A stretch of 64,000 bases of DNA from Leeuwenhoekiella sp044542075 (GTDB lineage Bacteria; Bacteroidota; Bacteroidia; Flavobacteriales; Flavobacteriaceae). The DNA is taken from positions 546,555-610,554 of the forward strand of contig NZ_JBITTU010000002.1 in NCBI RefSeq assembly GCF_044542075.1, read 5' to 3'. Of the stretch, positions 1-9,263 are shown piece after piece. A program made the translations under genes and the position numbers. The stretch's first letter is position 1. Every line of letters starts with the position of its first letter. Under the pieces are notes generated by a model that had not been told where the DNA came from, searched no databases, and saw only the letters and a program-made list of their open reading frames with translations.

Positions 1-1
1 C

Positions 2-874
2 GCTATTTATGAGCTATTAGAATTATCTCCGGCAGATACAGCAAGCACCCAACATAAAAATGTAGCGGAGTTTTCAACAGTTTTAAACTTAGATGATTTA
101 CCAGCCAAGCCCGGAGTTTATTATTTTTTAGACCATCAAAAAACTGTGATTTATGTAGGCAAAGCAGTAAATCTAAAAGAGCGGGTAAAGGCCCATTTTT
201 TTAGCAAACTCCCTTTTGAAGTAGAACTTACCGCTGCCACGTTCTCATTAGAATATAAAGAAACCGGTAACGAACTCATATCGTTACTTCTTGAATCTGC
301 AGATATATCCAGACTTAAACCGCTTTACAATACGCAGCAGATAGATTCTATTTTACCGTGGACGATAGAATCACGAATTGATAAAAAGGGTGTTTTTAGA
401 TTAGCACCTAAAGAGAAAAACTACTCAGACAATCAACACAGTATTTCATTTAACCGAGATTCGGTTTTGGTGAAGCTTAAAAATCTTGCTTTGCAATTTA
501 GTTTATGTTACCGTTTTGCAGGTTTAGAACGGAGTTCAGGAAGTTGCAGCAGCCCTTTGTGCAAAGGTGTTTGTAAAGGTCTTGAAGACAAAGAAGTTTA
601 TAACCAAAGAGCAAAAAAAGCATTTGAGACACTTAGCGCAAAAAAAGAATCCTATTTTTTAAAGCTTACCGGCCGTACTATTAACGAAGAAGCTTTTGTG
701 CTTGTGCGTGATGGTCTTTATATGGGATTTGGCTTTATTCCACTAGAGTATTCTGTAAAATCAATCGAAGATTTTGAAGCCTTTATAGAACGGCAGGAAA
801 ACACATATTTTACAAACCGAAGTATACTACAATACCTCAATACTAAAGGGGTTTCTAAATTTGATTTAGCCTAA
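2..874 (+). CDS. Exonuclease/GIY-YIG nuclease family protein, 3' part (5'-truncated by window edge)
   Basis: The reading frame is open from base 2, so the gene starts left of the window and only about 290 C-terminal residues are visible. A GIY-YIG nuclease core is clear: LPAKPGVYYF followed by IYVGKAVNLKERV, encoded at about 98-190, with the Tyr, Gly and Arg of the UvrC-type fold. A Cys-rich stretch (CSSPLCKGVC) lies farther on. In Bacteroidota this arrangement is typical of proteins with an N-terminal DEDD exonuclease (DNA polymerase III epsilon-like) domain and a C-terminal GIY-YIG domain, probably acting in DNA repair or nucleic-acid trimming. The exonuclease part is outside the window, so that half is inference. 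A GTG at 146 could be taken for a start, but it would cut the GIY-YIG motif in two and is rejected. The gene does not seem linked in function to its neighbours. Confidence 0.75.
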   Translation, partial: AIYELLELSPADTASTQHKNVAEFSTVLNLDDLPAKPGVYYFLDHQKTVIYVGKAVNLKERVKAHFFSKLPFEVELTAATFSLEYKETGNELISLLLESADISRLKPLYNTQQIDSILPWTIESRIDKKGVFRLAPKEKNYSDNQHSISFNRDSVLVKLKNLALQFSLCYRFAGLERSSGSCSSPLCKGVCKGLEDKEVYNQRAKKAFETLSAKKESYFLKLTGRTINEEAFVLVRDGLYMGFGFIPLEYSVKSIEDFEAFIERQENTYFTNRSILQYLNTKGVSKFDLA

Positions 875-1002
875 TTGAGTTTTTACATTTTTATAACGCA
901 TACACGTTAAATTCTCATAAGCTTTTAGATTAAAATGAATTAAGCTATTAATTTCAGGTCACAATTCGCGCAACTATTTTATGTGATTTTAAGATACCTG
1001 TT

Positions 1003-2406
1003 ATGACACAAGAGAAAGGCTTACTTTGGTTTAAAAATGATCTCCGGTTATTAGATAATGAGACATTATGCCGAGCTGTAAATTCTTGTGAAAGTATTTT
1101 ACCGGTTTATATTTTTGATCCCAGGTTATTTGCGAATACAGCATATAATTTTCCCAAAGATGGATTAAATAGGTTTGAATTTTTAAAACAAACCGTTGAC
1201 GTTTTGAGAACAAACCTTCAAAATTTAGGAGCAAATCTACTAATAGAAATTGGCCATCCCGAAGAGCTCATCCCAGAACTTATTAAAAAATATAAAATCA
1301 CAAAGCTGTTTTCAGAACAGGAATATGCTTCAGAAGAATTAAAAATAGTCGATGCTATTAAGCCACAGCTTCCTGAAGAAGTAACTTATGATTTTATATG
1401 GGGGAAAACACTGTATCATATTGATGATATTCCATATTCAATTGATAAAATACCATTAACCAGTAAAGCATTTAGAATAAACACCACTAAAGAAGCAGAG
1501 GTGCGAGCTGCATTTGATATTCCGAAGAAAATTGAAATCCTTCCTCTTAACGATTGGGGAACTTTACCAGAAGCTACTCAGTTTAATTTCGAAGTTTTAG
1601 ATGATCAAAGTGAAAATCTTTATGTAAATGGAGGAGAAGATTTAGCCTTAGAACGACTTAATTATTACACGGTAGAAACTGAATTACTTACCTCATATAA
1701 ATGGACCCGTAATAAATCATTAGGTCTAGATTATAGCAGTAAACTTTCGCCTTATTTAGCTGTGGGAGCCATCTCTACCAGAACAATTTACTATGCGGTT
1801 AAAGCATATGAAAAAAATATCAAAAAGAATATAAGTACCTGGTGGCTCGTATTTGAAGTGGTATGGCGTGACTTTTTTACATTTAAAGGAATGCGTATGG
1901 GGAATTCAATTTTTAAAACCGAAGGATACAAAAATAAAGAAGTACCCTTTGAGAATAATACTGAATATTTTGAACGCTGGTGCGCGGGAACCACAGGAAT
2001 TCCTTTTATAGATGCGCATATGCGCCAATTAAATGAAACAGGATATATGAGCAATCGGGGTAGGGTGAACTGCGCAAGTTACTTTATACACGATTTAAAA
2101 ATAGACTGGACCTGGGGAGCGGCGTATTTTGAAAGTAAGCTAATTGATTATGATGTTTCATCTAATTGGATGAATTGGCATATGCAGGCTTATGAGATCT
2201 GGTATACTAATCCTGTAAATCAATCTATAAAATATAAAGCTGCAAATTATATCAAAAAATGGATTCCTGAACTTGCAGCTGTTAATGATGAATTAATTCA
2301 TATTCCGTGGAAAATTGAAGAGTATAAACTGAAATATCCCAAACCTATAGAAGTCTATTCTAAGTGGGCAAGAGCAGAGACTAAAATTCTAAAATTACTG
2401 GATTAA
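1003..2406 (+). CDS. CRY-DASH family cryptochrome/photolyase
   Basis: A 467-residue cryptochrome/photolyase-family flavoprotein. The N-terminal Rossmann-like photolyase domain (about 1-170) opens with GLLWFKNDLRLLDNETL. The helical FAD-binding domain holds the family signature around residues 290-400 (VFEVVWRDFF, GIPFIDAHMRQL, GYMSNRGRVNCASYF, then SSNWMNWHMQAYE). The absence of a long C-terminal extension and the wording of these motifs fit the DASH subfamily, which repairs cyclobutane dimers in single-stranded or looped DNA and may also sense blue light. It ends 182 bp upstream of the rhodopsin gene on the same strand, so it may belong to a light-related neighbourhood. That distance makes a shared transcript possible but unproven. 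The ATG at 1003 gives the expected family start. Confidence 0.92.
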   Translation: MTQEKGLLWFKNDLRLLDNETLCRAVNSCESILPVYIFDPRLFANTAYNFPKDGLNRFEFLKQTVDVLRTNLQNLGANLLIEIGHPEELIPELIKKYKITKLFSEQEYASEELKIVDAIKPQLPEEVTYDFIWGKTLYHIDDIPYSIDKIPLTSKAFRINTTKEAEVRAAFDIPKKIEILPLNDWGTLPEATQFNFEVLDDQSENLYVNGGEDLALERLNYYTVETELLTSYKWTRNKSLGLDYSSKLSPYLAVGAISTRTIYYAVKAYEKNIKKNISTWWLVFEVVWRDFFTFKGMRMGNSIFKTEGYKNKEVPFENNTEYFERWCAGTTGIPFIDAHMRQLNETGYMSNRGRVNCASYFIHDLKIDWTWGAAYFESKLIDYDVSSNWMNWHMQAYEIWYTNPVNQSIKYKAANYIKKWIPELAAVNDELIHIPWKIEEYKLKYPKPIEVYSKWARAETKILKLLD

Positions 2407-2588
2407 GATTTTCAATATTGAGAAAATGCTAACGAAATAGAAGCCGTTACTTTGGTTTATTGCCTTGATATTTCCCAATTTCTCACAATTCTTTGGTAAC
2501 AAATTCCTATTTGTATTAACGTTAACAATATCAAATTGCTGATTGAAATAGATTCGTAAAAAAATTACTATTAACTAATTAATCAGCT

Positions 2589-3416
2589 ATGAAAAACATT
2601 GAAAATTTATTTGAGTACTCAGTAGGTCAGTTTGAAGCAATTGACCACTTATTAACTATGGGAGTGGGAGCACATCTTGCAGCCTTAGTTTTCTTTTTAA
2701 TAATGTCACAATTTGTTGCTCCTAAATATCGTGTTGCAACAGCATTATCGTGTATAGTCATGGTTTCTGCCGGTCTTATTCTAGTGAGCCAAGCCGGTTT
2801 ATGGACAGATGCTTTCAAATTTAATGGTACAAATTATTCATTAACAAATCTTACGTTTAGTAATGGGTTTAGATACGTAAACTGGATGGTCACTATACCT
2901 TGTTTATTAACTCAGCTTCTAATAATTCTTAATTTTAGAGGATCTGCTTTAAAATCAAAAGCAACCTGGTTAATACTGTCAGCTTGGGGAATGATTATTA
3001 CAGGATATATAGGACAATTATACGAAGTAGAAGATACCAGTAAACTTATGATTTGGGGTGCAATTAGTACTGTATTCTTTATCATTATGAATTTTATTGT
3101 AGGTAAAGCTATCGCTGAAGGTAAAAAAACAATGGATGCCCGAACTTCGGGACGTGTTATGAATGTATTTTGGTTAATGATGTTTGCGTGGACGTTATAT
3201 CCTATCGCTTATTTAGTACCCGTATTTATGAACAGTGCAGACGGTGTTGTTTTAAGACAGGCGTTATTTACTGTTGCAGATATCTCATCTAAAGTAATTT
3301 ATGGGTTGATGATTACCTATATTGCTTTGGATCAAAGTGCTAAAGCAGGTTATTTACCGGCTCAAAAGGTTTTAGGACGAGTAGCTATAGGCACAGATAC
3401 AGATTTAAGAAATTAG
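2589..3416 (+). CDS. NTQ-motif microbial rhodopsin, predicted inward chloride pump
   Basis: A 275-residue seven-helix type I rhodopsin. In helix C (RYVNWMVTIPCLLTQL) the three ion-determining positions are Asn98, Thr102 and Gln109. This NTQ set defines the chloride-pumping rhodopsins of marine flavobacteria. Proton pumps carry D-T-E there and sodium pumps carry N-D-Q. The retinal Schiff-base lysine is Lys235 in DISSKVIYG, with Asp231 one turn earlier. The helix C position 8 residues after Asn98 is Leu106, the class linked to green absorption in proteorhodopsins. From memory, the numbers match the Nonlabens marinus chloride pump. The stop is only 6 bp before the DUF2254 gene, which is in turn 1 bp before blh, so retinal supply is co-transcribed. 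It would act in the inner membrane, moving chloride into the cell in light. Only transport assays can confirm the ion. Confidence 0.93.
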   Translation: MKNIENLFEYSVGQFEAIDHLLTMGVGAHLAALVFFLIMSQFVAPKYRVATALSCIVMVSAGLILVSQAGLWTDAFKFNGTNYSLTNLTFSNGFRYVNWMVTIPCLLTQLLIILNFRGSALKSKATWLILSAWGMIITGYIGQLYEVEDTSKLMIWGAISTVFFIIMNFIVGKAIAEGKKTMDARTSGRVMNVFWLMMFAWTLYPIAYLVPVFMNSADGVVLRQALFTVADISSKVIYGLMITYIALDQSAKAGYLPAQKVLGRVAIGTDTDLRN

Positions 3417-3422
3417 TTTTAT

Positions 3423-4583
3423 ATGCTTAAAGTTTTAAAGAAAATACTTCAAAGTATAGCGCTAGTACCTTCGGTGCTGGCGCTTTGCTTTTTTGTATTG
3501 GCCGTACTTATTATCTCAGTAGACATTAACTATGATGAGATATACTTTTTAAAAAATATTTCCTTTGATGATAAAGAGGATGTGCAGTTTGTTTTAGCCT
3601 TTATAATTGGAGGTATTTTTACACTTACTATTTTTAGCTATACTATGGTTATGAATGTTTTAAATAGAAATATAAATAACTATTCGCCGCGCTTAATACC
3701 TATGATTTTAAGCGAAAAACATCATCAGATTATTTTAGGTTTTACTAGCGGTACGCTTATTTACGCGATGACTCTGTCAATAGCACTTAATGCAAAAAAC
3801 AGCACCTACTTTCCAGGTATTGCAGCACCATTAGGAGTGTTTTTTGGAATTATTTGTGTTTTACTTTTTATTTATTTTATTCATAGTGTATCAAGAAGCA
3901 TTCACATTAATTATATTGTTAAAGAGGCTTATATAGAATCTAGAAATAATATTCAAAAATTTATACAGCACAAATCAAACCTACATCACACAGATGAGAT
4001 ATTTAATTCTACCTTAGATCTCGTTTCAGTAGAAGTGGGTTACTTAAAGATGCCAGATTTAGAACAAGTAGAACGGATTTTAGATAAGCATCAGGTTTCA
4101 ATTTCTTTACTCAAATATCCCGGCGCATTTGTTCGGAAAAATGAGCAATTAATTTCGATATCCAAGCCCGTATCACCCGAAGTACAAAAATCTATTTACA
4201 ACCTCTTTCCAATAGACCACACAGTACCTATGGAAGCTATTGAGACAGGATTTAAACATCTTGTTGAAATAGGAGTGAAGGCAATGTCTCCCGCGATCAA
4301 CGACCCCGGGACTGCGATTACGATTATAGATTACATCACCCAGCTATTTATAGACCGTTCAGAATTAAAAACTTTTAATCTTTTTAAAACGGAAAACAAT
4401 AACAACTTTCGCTTTAAAATAGTTGATTTAGAAACACTACGTGATTATTGTTACCTCGAGCTGTATCGTTATATTAAAGAAGATCCTATTGTATGTGCGC
4501 ATTTAATACAATCATTAGAAATAGTCAATACAATTAATGGTATAACTAAGCTTCAAATCCCTATGCTGCAAGCAAAACTATAA
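3423..4583 (+). CDS. DUF2254 family membrane protein in rhodopsin operon
   Basis: A 386-residue predicted inner-membrane protein. Hydrophobic segments are visible at about 10-32, 57-80, 103-124 and 131-153. They are followed by a soluble C-terminal half of roughly 230 residues. The NNYSPRLIPMIL stretch after the second segment and the later GVKAMSPAINDPGTA stretch are characteristic of DUF2254. The family has no settled biochemical role; the N-terminal four-helix part suggests a transporter, channel or sensor. The gene sits 6 bp after the chloride-pump type rhodopsin and 1 bp before blh, so it is almost certainly co-transcribed with both. That placement suggests a part in light-driven ion handling or membrane stress, which is inference. 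The protein is slightly shorter than many family members but shows no break. Confidence 0.85.
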   Translation: MLKVLKKILQSIALVPSVLALCFFVLAVLIISVDINYDEIYFLKNISFDDKEDVQFVLAFIIGGIFTLTIFSYTMVMNVLNRNINNYSPRLIPMILSEKHHQIILGFTSGTLIYAMTLSIALNAKNSTYFPGIAAPLGVFFGIICVLLFIYFIHSVSRSIHINYIVKEAYIESRNNIQKFIQHKSNLHHTDEIFNSTLDLVSVEVGYLKMPDLEQVERILDKHQVSISLLKYPGAFVRKNEQLISISKPVSPEVQKSIYNLFPIDHTVPMEAIETGFKHLVEIGVKAMSPAINDPGTAITIIDYITQLFIDRSELKTFNLFKTENNNNFRFKIVDLETLRDYCYLELYRYIKEDPIVCAHLIQSLEIVNTINGITKLQIPMLQAKL

Positions 4584-4584
4584 T

Positions 4585-5466
4585 ATGATAAAAATACTAG
4601 CTATAAGCTTATCTGTGATACTAATAATCCTTGGTAGTTTTGCCAATGAATTATTAGCGGGTAATCTTGTTTTTAAAACAGCACTTTTTTTAATTGTTAC
4701 ATTTGGTATAATTCACGGTTGTAACGATCTTCACCTACACCGGCTCAACCCAACCTTAAGGCGTTTTAGTTTACTGAGCCGATTAATTTTATATTTAGGC
4801 GTGGTAGGTATATTTGTTCTTCTATATCTTTTATCTGCGCAAATTTGCTTGATATCATTTGTATTATTCAGTGCTTACCATTTTGGCGAAGAACAACTTG
4901 AAGAACGGATTTTTACAAATTTTAAATGGAACGGATTACTTTATTTCGTTTTTGGTAACTGTATATTATTATTGCTTTTTACTTTTAATTATGCAGAAAC
5001 ACTGAGTTTTTTAAGAGAACTTCAGTTACCGGTAATACAACAACAAACTTTTATAATACTATGCGTAGGTAGTCTTATTATGCAGTTTATGATGCTCTTG
5101 TCTTTGGCCACTTTACAGATCATTTCATTTAAAAGTCTTATACTCATTCAGCTTGAGTTACTTCTAATAGCTGCGTTATTTACTTCTACTAATTTGCTTA
5201 TAGGCTTCACCACTTATTTTATATTTTGGCACAGTATTCCTTCTTTAAAAGCGCAATATATTTTAATCAAAAATAAATTTAATAGTCACAATATTAAATC
5301 GTTAGCTATTCAAAGCGGAAGCATTTATTTGATAGCGCTTACCAGCTTATTTTCAATAGTTTTTTTAATTGAAAATACTTCTCTTATGCTTAATATACTG
5401 CTATGTGTGGCAATCGCTATTACAATACCACATATTCTCTCAATCGCGGGAATGTATAGAAGATAA
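4585..5466 (+). CDS. blh: Brp/Blh family beta-carotene 15,15'-dioxygenase
   Basis: A 293-residue, very hydrophobic protein of the Brp/Blh family, which cleaves beta-carotene centrally into two retinal molecules, the chromophore of rhodopsins. The family's conserved iron-ligand type histidines are all visible in membrane segments: His44 (IIHGCNDLHLH), His99 (SAYHFGEEQ), His216 (FWHSIP) and His283 (IPHILS). It starts 1 bp after the DUF2254 stop and is the last gene of the rhodopsin operon. It converges on pcaF, with 26 bp between the two stops. Blh normally accompanies proton-pumping proteorhodopsin genes, so its pairing here with a chloride-pump type rhodopsin is notable. Whether another rhodopsin exists elsewhere in the genome cannot be told. 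Confidence 0.9.
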   Translation: MIKILAISLSVILIILGSFANELLAGNLVFKTALFLIVTFGIIHGCNDLHLHRLNPTLRRFSLLSRLILYLGVVGIFVLLYLLSAQICLISFVLFSAYHFGEEQLEERIFTNFKWNGLLYFVFGNCILLLLFTFNYAETLSFLRELQLPVIQQQTFIILCVGSLIMQFMMLLSLATLQIISFKSLILIQLELLLIAALFTSTNLLIGFTTYFIFWHSIPSLKAQYILIKNKFNSHNIKSLAIQSGSIYLIALTSLFSIVFLIENTSLMLNILLCVAIAITIPHILSIAGMYRR

Positions 5467-5492
5467 CTACCTTCAATAAATAGTTTACAATT

Positions 5493-6704
5493 TTACGTAT
5501 TTACATTTTCAAGAATAGTTGCATAACCCATTCCTACACCTACGCACATCGTTACAAGAGCATACCGACCGCCTGTGCGAATGAGTTGATTAGTTGCTGC
5601 TTGTAGAATACGTGTACCAGACATTCCCAAAGGATGACCTAAAGCGATAGCCCCTCCATTAGGATTAATTCTACGGTCATTATCTGCTAATCCTAATTCG
5701 CGTGTACATGCTAAAGCTTGTGCAGAAAAAGCTTCGTTAAACTCCATGACACTCATATCGTTTAGCGTAAGCCCTGCTTTTTGCAAAACCTTACGTGTTG
5801 CGTAAACCGGACCTATACCCATTATCCGGGGCTCGACACCTACAACTGCTGAAGCAACTATGCGTGTTTTAGGTGTTAAACTGTATTTTTTTAATGCCTC
5901 TTCTGAAACTACTAACATCGCTGCAGCACCATCGTTTAAACCGGAAGCATTACCGGCAGTAACAGTGCCTTCTTTTTTAAATACAGTACGCAAAGAAGCA
6001 AGTGTTTCTAGAGTTGTATTGGGTCTTAAAAATTCGTCTTGATCAACGATTATCGCAGGTCCTTTTCGCTGTTCAATCTCAACAGGACATATTTCTTCTG
6101 CAAGTATTCCTAATTCTTGTGCTTTTGCAGCTTTCATTTGAGAATGGTAAGCAAACAAATCCTGATCCTCTCTATTTATAGCATAAAGTTCTGCAAGATT
6201 TTCTGCAGTAATACCCATTGCATCTGTACCGTATATCGCATTTAGTTTTTTGTTGACAAAGCGCCAACCAAAACTAGAGTCTACCAATTGCGAATCATTT
6301 CCAAATGCCGAAGAAGCTTTAGAAACTACAAGAGGGCCACGTGTCATGTGTTCAATCCCTCCAGATATAAATACATCACCATCACCGGTCTTTATAGCAC
6401 GATTAGCGTGAATAACAGCAGACATCCCGGAAGCACATAGTCTATTAACAGTTTCTCCAGAAACCGAGTAAGGCAAACCGGCTAGTAATAATGCCATTCG
6501 TGCAACATTACGATTGTCTTCTCCCGCTTGATTGTGACACCCCAATATTACATCGTCAATTGCTTCTTTAGGCAAATTAGGATATAGCTCAAGCAATGCT
6601 TTTATAGGAATAGCAGCAAGGTCGTCTGCTCGTACCTGAGATAAGCATCCTCTAAAACTTCCTATGGGCGTGCGTAGTGCGTCAACTATATAGGCTTCTT
6701 TCAT
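5493..6704 (-). CDS. pcaF: 3-oxoadipyl-CoA thiolase
   Basis: A 403-residue thiolase. The catalytic set is complete: nucleophile Cys90 (NRLCASGM), His357 (ALGHPLGMSGTR) and Cys387 (MCVGVGMG). Thiolases of this type split 3-oxoadipyl-CoA into succinyl-CoA and acetyl-CoA, the last step of the beta-ketoadipate pathway. General acetyl-CoA acetyltransferases look alike, so the specific role is taken from context: it is the last gene of a pca operon and starts 1 bp after the CoA-transferase stop. Length and the N-terminal ALRTPIGSFRGC segment fit PcaF/PaaJ thiolases. It is transcribed toward blh; no clear hairpin terminator was found in the short space between the converging stops. Confidence 0.92.
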   Translation of the reverse strand: MKEAYIVDALRTPIGSFRGCLSQVRADDLAAIPIKALLELYPNLPKEAIDDVILGCHNQAGEDNRNVARMALLLAGLPYSVSGETVNRLCASGMSAVIHANRAIKTGDGDVFISGGIEHMTRGPLVVSKASSAFGNDSQLVDSSFGWRFVNKKLNAIYGTDAMGITAENLAELYAINREDQDLFAYHSQMKAAKAQELGILAEEICPVEIEQRKGPAIIVDQDEFLRPNTTLETLASLRTVFKKEGTVTAGNASGLNDGAAAMLVVSEEALKKYSLTPKTRIVASAVVGVEPRIMGIGPVYATRKVLQKAGLTLNDMSVMEFNEAFSAQALACTRELGLADNDRRINPNGGAIALGHPLGMSGTRILQAATNQLIRTGGRYALVTMCVGVGMGYATILENVNT

Positions 6705-6705
6705 C

Positions 6706-8058
6706 TTATGTGGTCTCTAATTGTTCTACAAAATGTGCTTCAGTCTTTTGGCGTATTTCTTCTAGGGTACTTCCCGGAAGGATTTCAACCAGTGTTAGTT
6801 TACCATTAATAAATTTGAATACGGCGAGTTCTGTAATAAGAACATCAACACAATTATAATCTGTAATGGGTAGGGTACATGTTTCGACAACTTTAGAAGC
6901 TCCGCTACGGTCTGTATGTCCCAATGTGATAATTAATTTTTTAGCACCAGAAGCGAGATCCATAGCGCCACCCACTCCTAAAAGTGGTTTTCCGGGAACT
7001 GACCAGTTGGCCAGATTTCCCTGTGCATCAACTTCGAGACCGCCCATAATGGCAACATCTATATGCCCTCCGCGTATCATCGCAAAACTTTCTGCGCTAT
7101 CAAAGTAGCTACTTCCCGATAAGGCAGTAACCGGTACTTTACCTGCATTCACGGGATAATGCATTGCACCACCGCCGTCTGATGGTTCTGGGCCTACACC
7201 CAGCATCCCATTTTCGGTATGTAGAATAATACCATCTTCGGGTTTTATAAGGTCTGCCACCAGAGTAGGAATCCCAATACCAAGGTTTACTACATCACCT
7301 TTTTTTAATTCGGCGAATGCCCTTTTTGCCATATTTATACGTTTCTCGTCAATTACTTTTGACGATCCTACTGAGGCCGAAGATCCTAAATCGTCTTCAG
7401 TTAGTTTGCGCTCTACTAGATAATCTATAAAACAACCGGGTGTATGAATTTCGTTAGGGTCTAATATGCCTACAGGTACAATTTCTTGTACTTCGGCAAT
7501 TACAAGATCTGCAGCCGTGGCCATGGCTCTATTAAAATTCTGCTCTGTCATACGATATTGCAAATTTCCTGCAGTATCTGCTTTCCAGGCGCGTATTACG
7601 GCAACATTTCCGCGGATTCCTTCTATGTAAACCTGCTCTTTGCCATTAATAATTTTAGTTTCTCGACCTTCAGCAATTAAAGTTCCTGCCGAAGTAGGTG
7701 TGTAAAAGCCGCCAATACCTGCACCACCAGCGCGTATTGCTTCGGCTAATGTTCCTTGAGGTAGCAGTTCATAATCAACTATACCTTCTTGAGCAGCTAA
7801 TACAGCCTCTTTATTAGAGGTAAAAAAAGAACCAACCATTTTCTTCAATTGCCCATTATTGAGCAATCTACCACCACCCATATTGGGTTCACCTACATTG
7901 TTTGCAATAAAGGTTAGGTTTCTTGTAGTCGTTTTTGCAAGTTCATGAATAATATTTACAGGATTTCCGGTCATACCAAAACCTCCGCCTAGAATTACAT
8001 CACCATTCTTTATCAATGCTGCTGCTTGCTCTGCACTTATAACAGGTACTGTTTTCAT
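6706..8058 (-). CDS. Fused 3-oxoadipate CoA-transferase (PcaI-PcaJ type, subunits A+B)
   Basis: A 450-residue single chain carrying both halves of a family I CoA-transferase. The A part (about 1-230) has the glycine-rich GGGFGMTGNP segment at 24-33. The B part (about 238-450) has the catalytic glutamate Glu282 in HTENGMLG and the IGIPTLV segment. The enzyme would move CoA from succinyl-CoA to 3-oxoadipate, just before the PcaF thiolase step. Proteobacterial pathways normally use two genes, pcaI and pcaJ; here they are joined without a frameshift, with a linker near 218-238. Acetoacetate:succinyl-CoA transferase is the nearest alternative, but the place between pobA and pcaF in a pca operon argues for 3-oxoadipate. 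Spacing is 7 bp after pobA and 1 bp before pcaF. Confidence 0.88.
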   Translation of the reverse strand: MKTVPVISAEQAAALIKNGDVILGGGFGMTGNPVNIIHELAKTTTRNLTFIANNVGEPNMGGGRLLNNGQLKKMVGSFFTSNKEAVLAAQEGIVDYELLPQGTLAEAIRAGGAGIGGFYTPTSAGTLIAEGRETKIINGKEQVYIEGIRGNVAVIRAWKADTAGNLQYRMTEQNFNRAMATAADLVIAEVQEIVPVGILDPNEIHTPGCFIDYLVERKLTEDDLGSSASVGSSKVIDEKRINMAKRAFAELKKGDVVNLGIGIPTLVADLIKPEDGIILHTENGMLGVGPEPSDGGGAMHYPVNAGKVPVTALSGSSYFDSAESFAMIRGGHIDVAIMGGLEVDAQGNLANWSVPGKPLLGVGGAMDLASGAKKLIITLGHTDRSGASKVVETCTLPITDYNCVDVLITELAVFKFINGKLTLVEILPGSTLEEIRQKTEAHFVEQLETT

Positions 8059-8065
8059 AATTTTT

Positions 8066-9259
8066 TTAATTTATAAACGATTCAAAAGGTAGCCCTACAT
8101 AATTCTCTGCAATCGTAGTTTTATAAGCGGTTGATGCTTTTATATAATCAAATTTTGCTTTTTGTAAGCGGTAGGTAAAGGACCCATGAGTATCTTGTTT
8201 ATGAAATAATTTGGTCATAAAATTTGAAAAGTCCTGTGCACGCCAAATTCGTTGTAGTGCAGTTTGCGTATAATTATCAAGCTTTACTTCTGAATTATTT
8301 TTATAAAAATCTACAAATGCATCTACGAGGTGTTTTACATCTGCAATTGCCAAATTCATTCCTTTACCTCCAGTAGGTGGTACGATATGAGCTGCATCAC
8401 CGGCTAATACTAATCGCCCAGACCGCAGGGTATCTATCATATGACTACGCATCGGAGTGATACTCTTTTCAAAAATAGGACCTTCTTTAAGATCAAATCC
8501 CGGAGCGGCAAGACGTGTAGTCAGTTCATTCCAGATACGATCATCAGACCAATTAGTTACAGACTCCTCATTATCTACTTGCACATACAATCTGCTTACC
8601 GTCTCAGAGCGTAAACTATGCAACGCAAATCCATTTTGATGATATGCGTAAATGAGCTCATCTGTTGAAGGGGCTACATTTGCCAAAATTCCTAACCAGC
8701 TAAATGGATAGGTAATATTATACGACTCAAAACTTTTTTTGGGTAGCGTTTTTCTACCAATACCGTGAAAACCATCGCAAGCAGCGACAAAGTCACAATT
8801 TATTATTCCTTCTTCACCGTCTTTTTCAAAATGAATTTTAGGACTATTGGTGTCAAAATCTACAATCTTAGTAGCTTTAGTCTCAAAGTGCAGCGTCTCA
8901 CCATCTGCTAGCCACGCATCGGTAAGATCTTTTGTAATTTCTTGCTGCCCGTAAATACTTATGGTTCTACCACCTGTTAATTCACCAAAAGGGATGTGTA
9001 TACGCTCTTCATCAAAGCTTAAATAAACTCCATCGTGAACGATTCCCTCCTTGTTTAAACGATCGTCTAAACCCAATTCTCTAAGTATATCTTTAGTATT
9101 TTGCTCTACAAGTCCTGCGCGTACACGACCTTCAACATATTCACGAGAACGCAATTCGATAATTACTGAAGAGATCTCGTATTTTTTTAGCCAATTTGCT
9201 AAAACTAAACCAGCCGGACCAGCACCTATGATCGCTACTTGTGTGTGAAATTGAATCAT
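8066..9259 (-). CDS. pobA: 4-hydroxybenzoate 3-monooxygenase
   Basis: A 397-residue class A flavoprotein monooxygenase, the normal length for PobA. It has the dinucleotide-binding GAGPAG at 12-17, the arginine-rich GRVRAGLVEQ segment at 44-53, the DG motif in CDGFHG, and the second FAD motif GDAAHIVPPTGGKGMN near residue 285. PobA hydroxylates 4-hydroxybenzoate to protocatechuate using NADPH and oxygen in the cytoplasm. Its product is the substrate of PcaGH, encoded in the same operon. It lies 4 bp after pcaDC and 7 bp before the fused CoA-transferase gene. The family is well set apart from salicylate and 3-hydroxybenzoate hydroxylases by these motifs. Confidence 0.94.
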   Translation of the reverse strand: MIQFHTQVAIIGAGPAGLVLANWLKKYEISSVIIELRSREYVEGRVRAGLVEQNTKDILRELGLDDRLNKEGIVHDGVYLSFDEERIHIPFGELTGGRTISIYGQQEITKDLTDAWLADGETLHFETKATKIVDFDTNSPKIHFEKDGEEGIINCDFVAACDGFHGIGRKTLPKKSFESYNITYPFSWLGILANVAPSTDELIYAYHQNGFALHSLRSETVSRLYVQVDNEESVTNWSDDRIWNELTTRLAAPGFDLKEGPIFEKSITPMRSHMIDTLRSGRLVLAGDAAHIVPPTGGKGMNLAIADVKHLVDAFVDFYKNNSEVKLDNYTQTALQRIWRAQDFSNFMTKLFHKQDTHGSFTYRLQKAKFDYIKASTAYKTTIAENYVGLPFESFIN

Positions 9260-9263
9260 TATT

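Noticed and set aside
2516..2525. TTAACGTTAA palindrome upstream of the rhodopsin gene as an operator
   Set aside because: Only 10 bp, AT-rich and not repeated in a meaningful place; the flanks do not extend the symmetry.
2589..3416. Calling the rhodopsin a proteorhodopsin (proton pump) because of blh
   Set aside because: Helix C has Asn98, Thr102 and Gln109, not the Asp and Glu needed for a proton pump, and lacks the Asp of sodium pumps.
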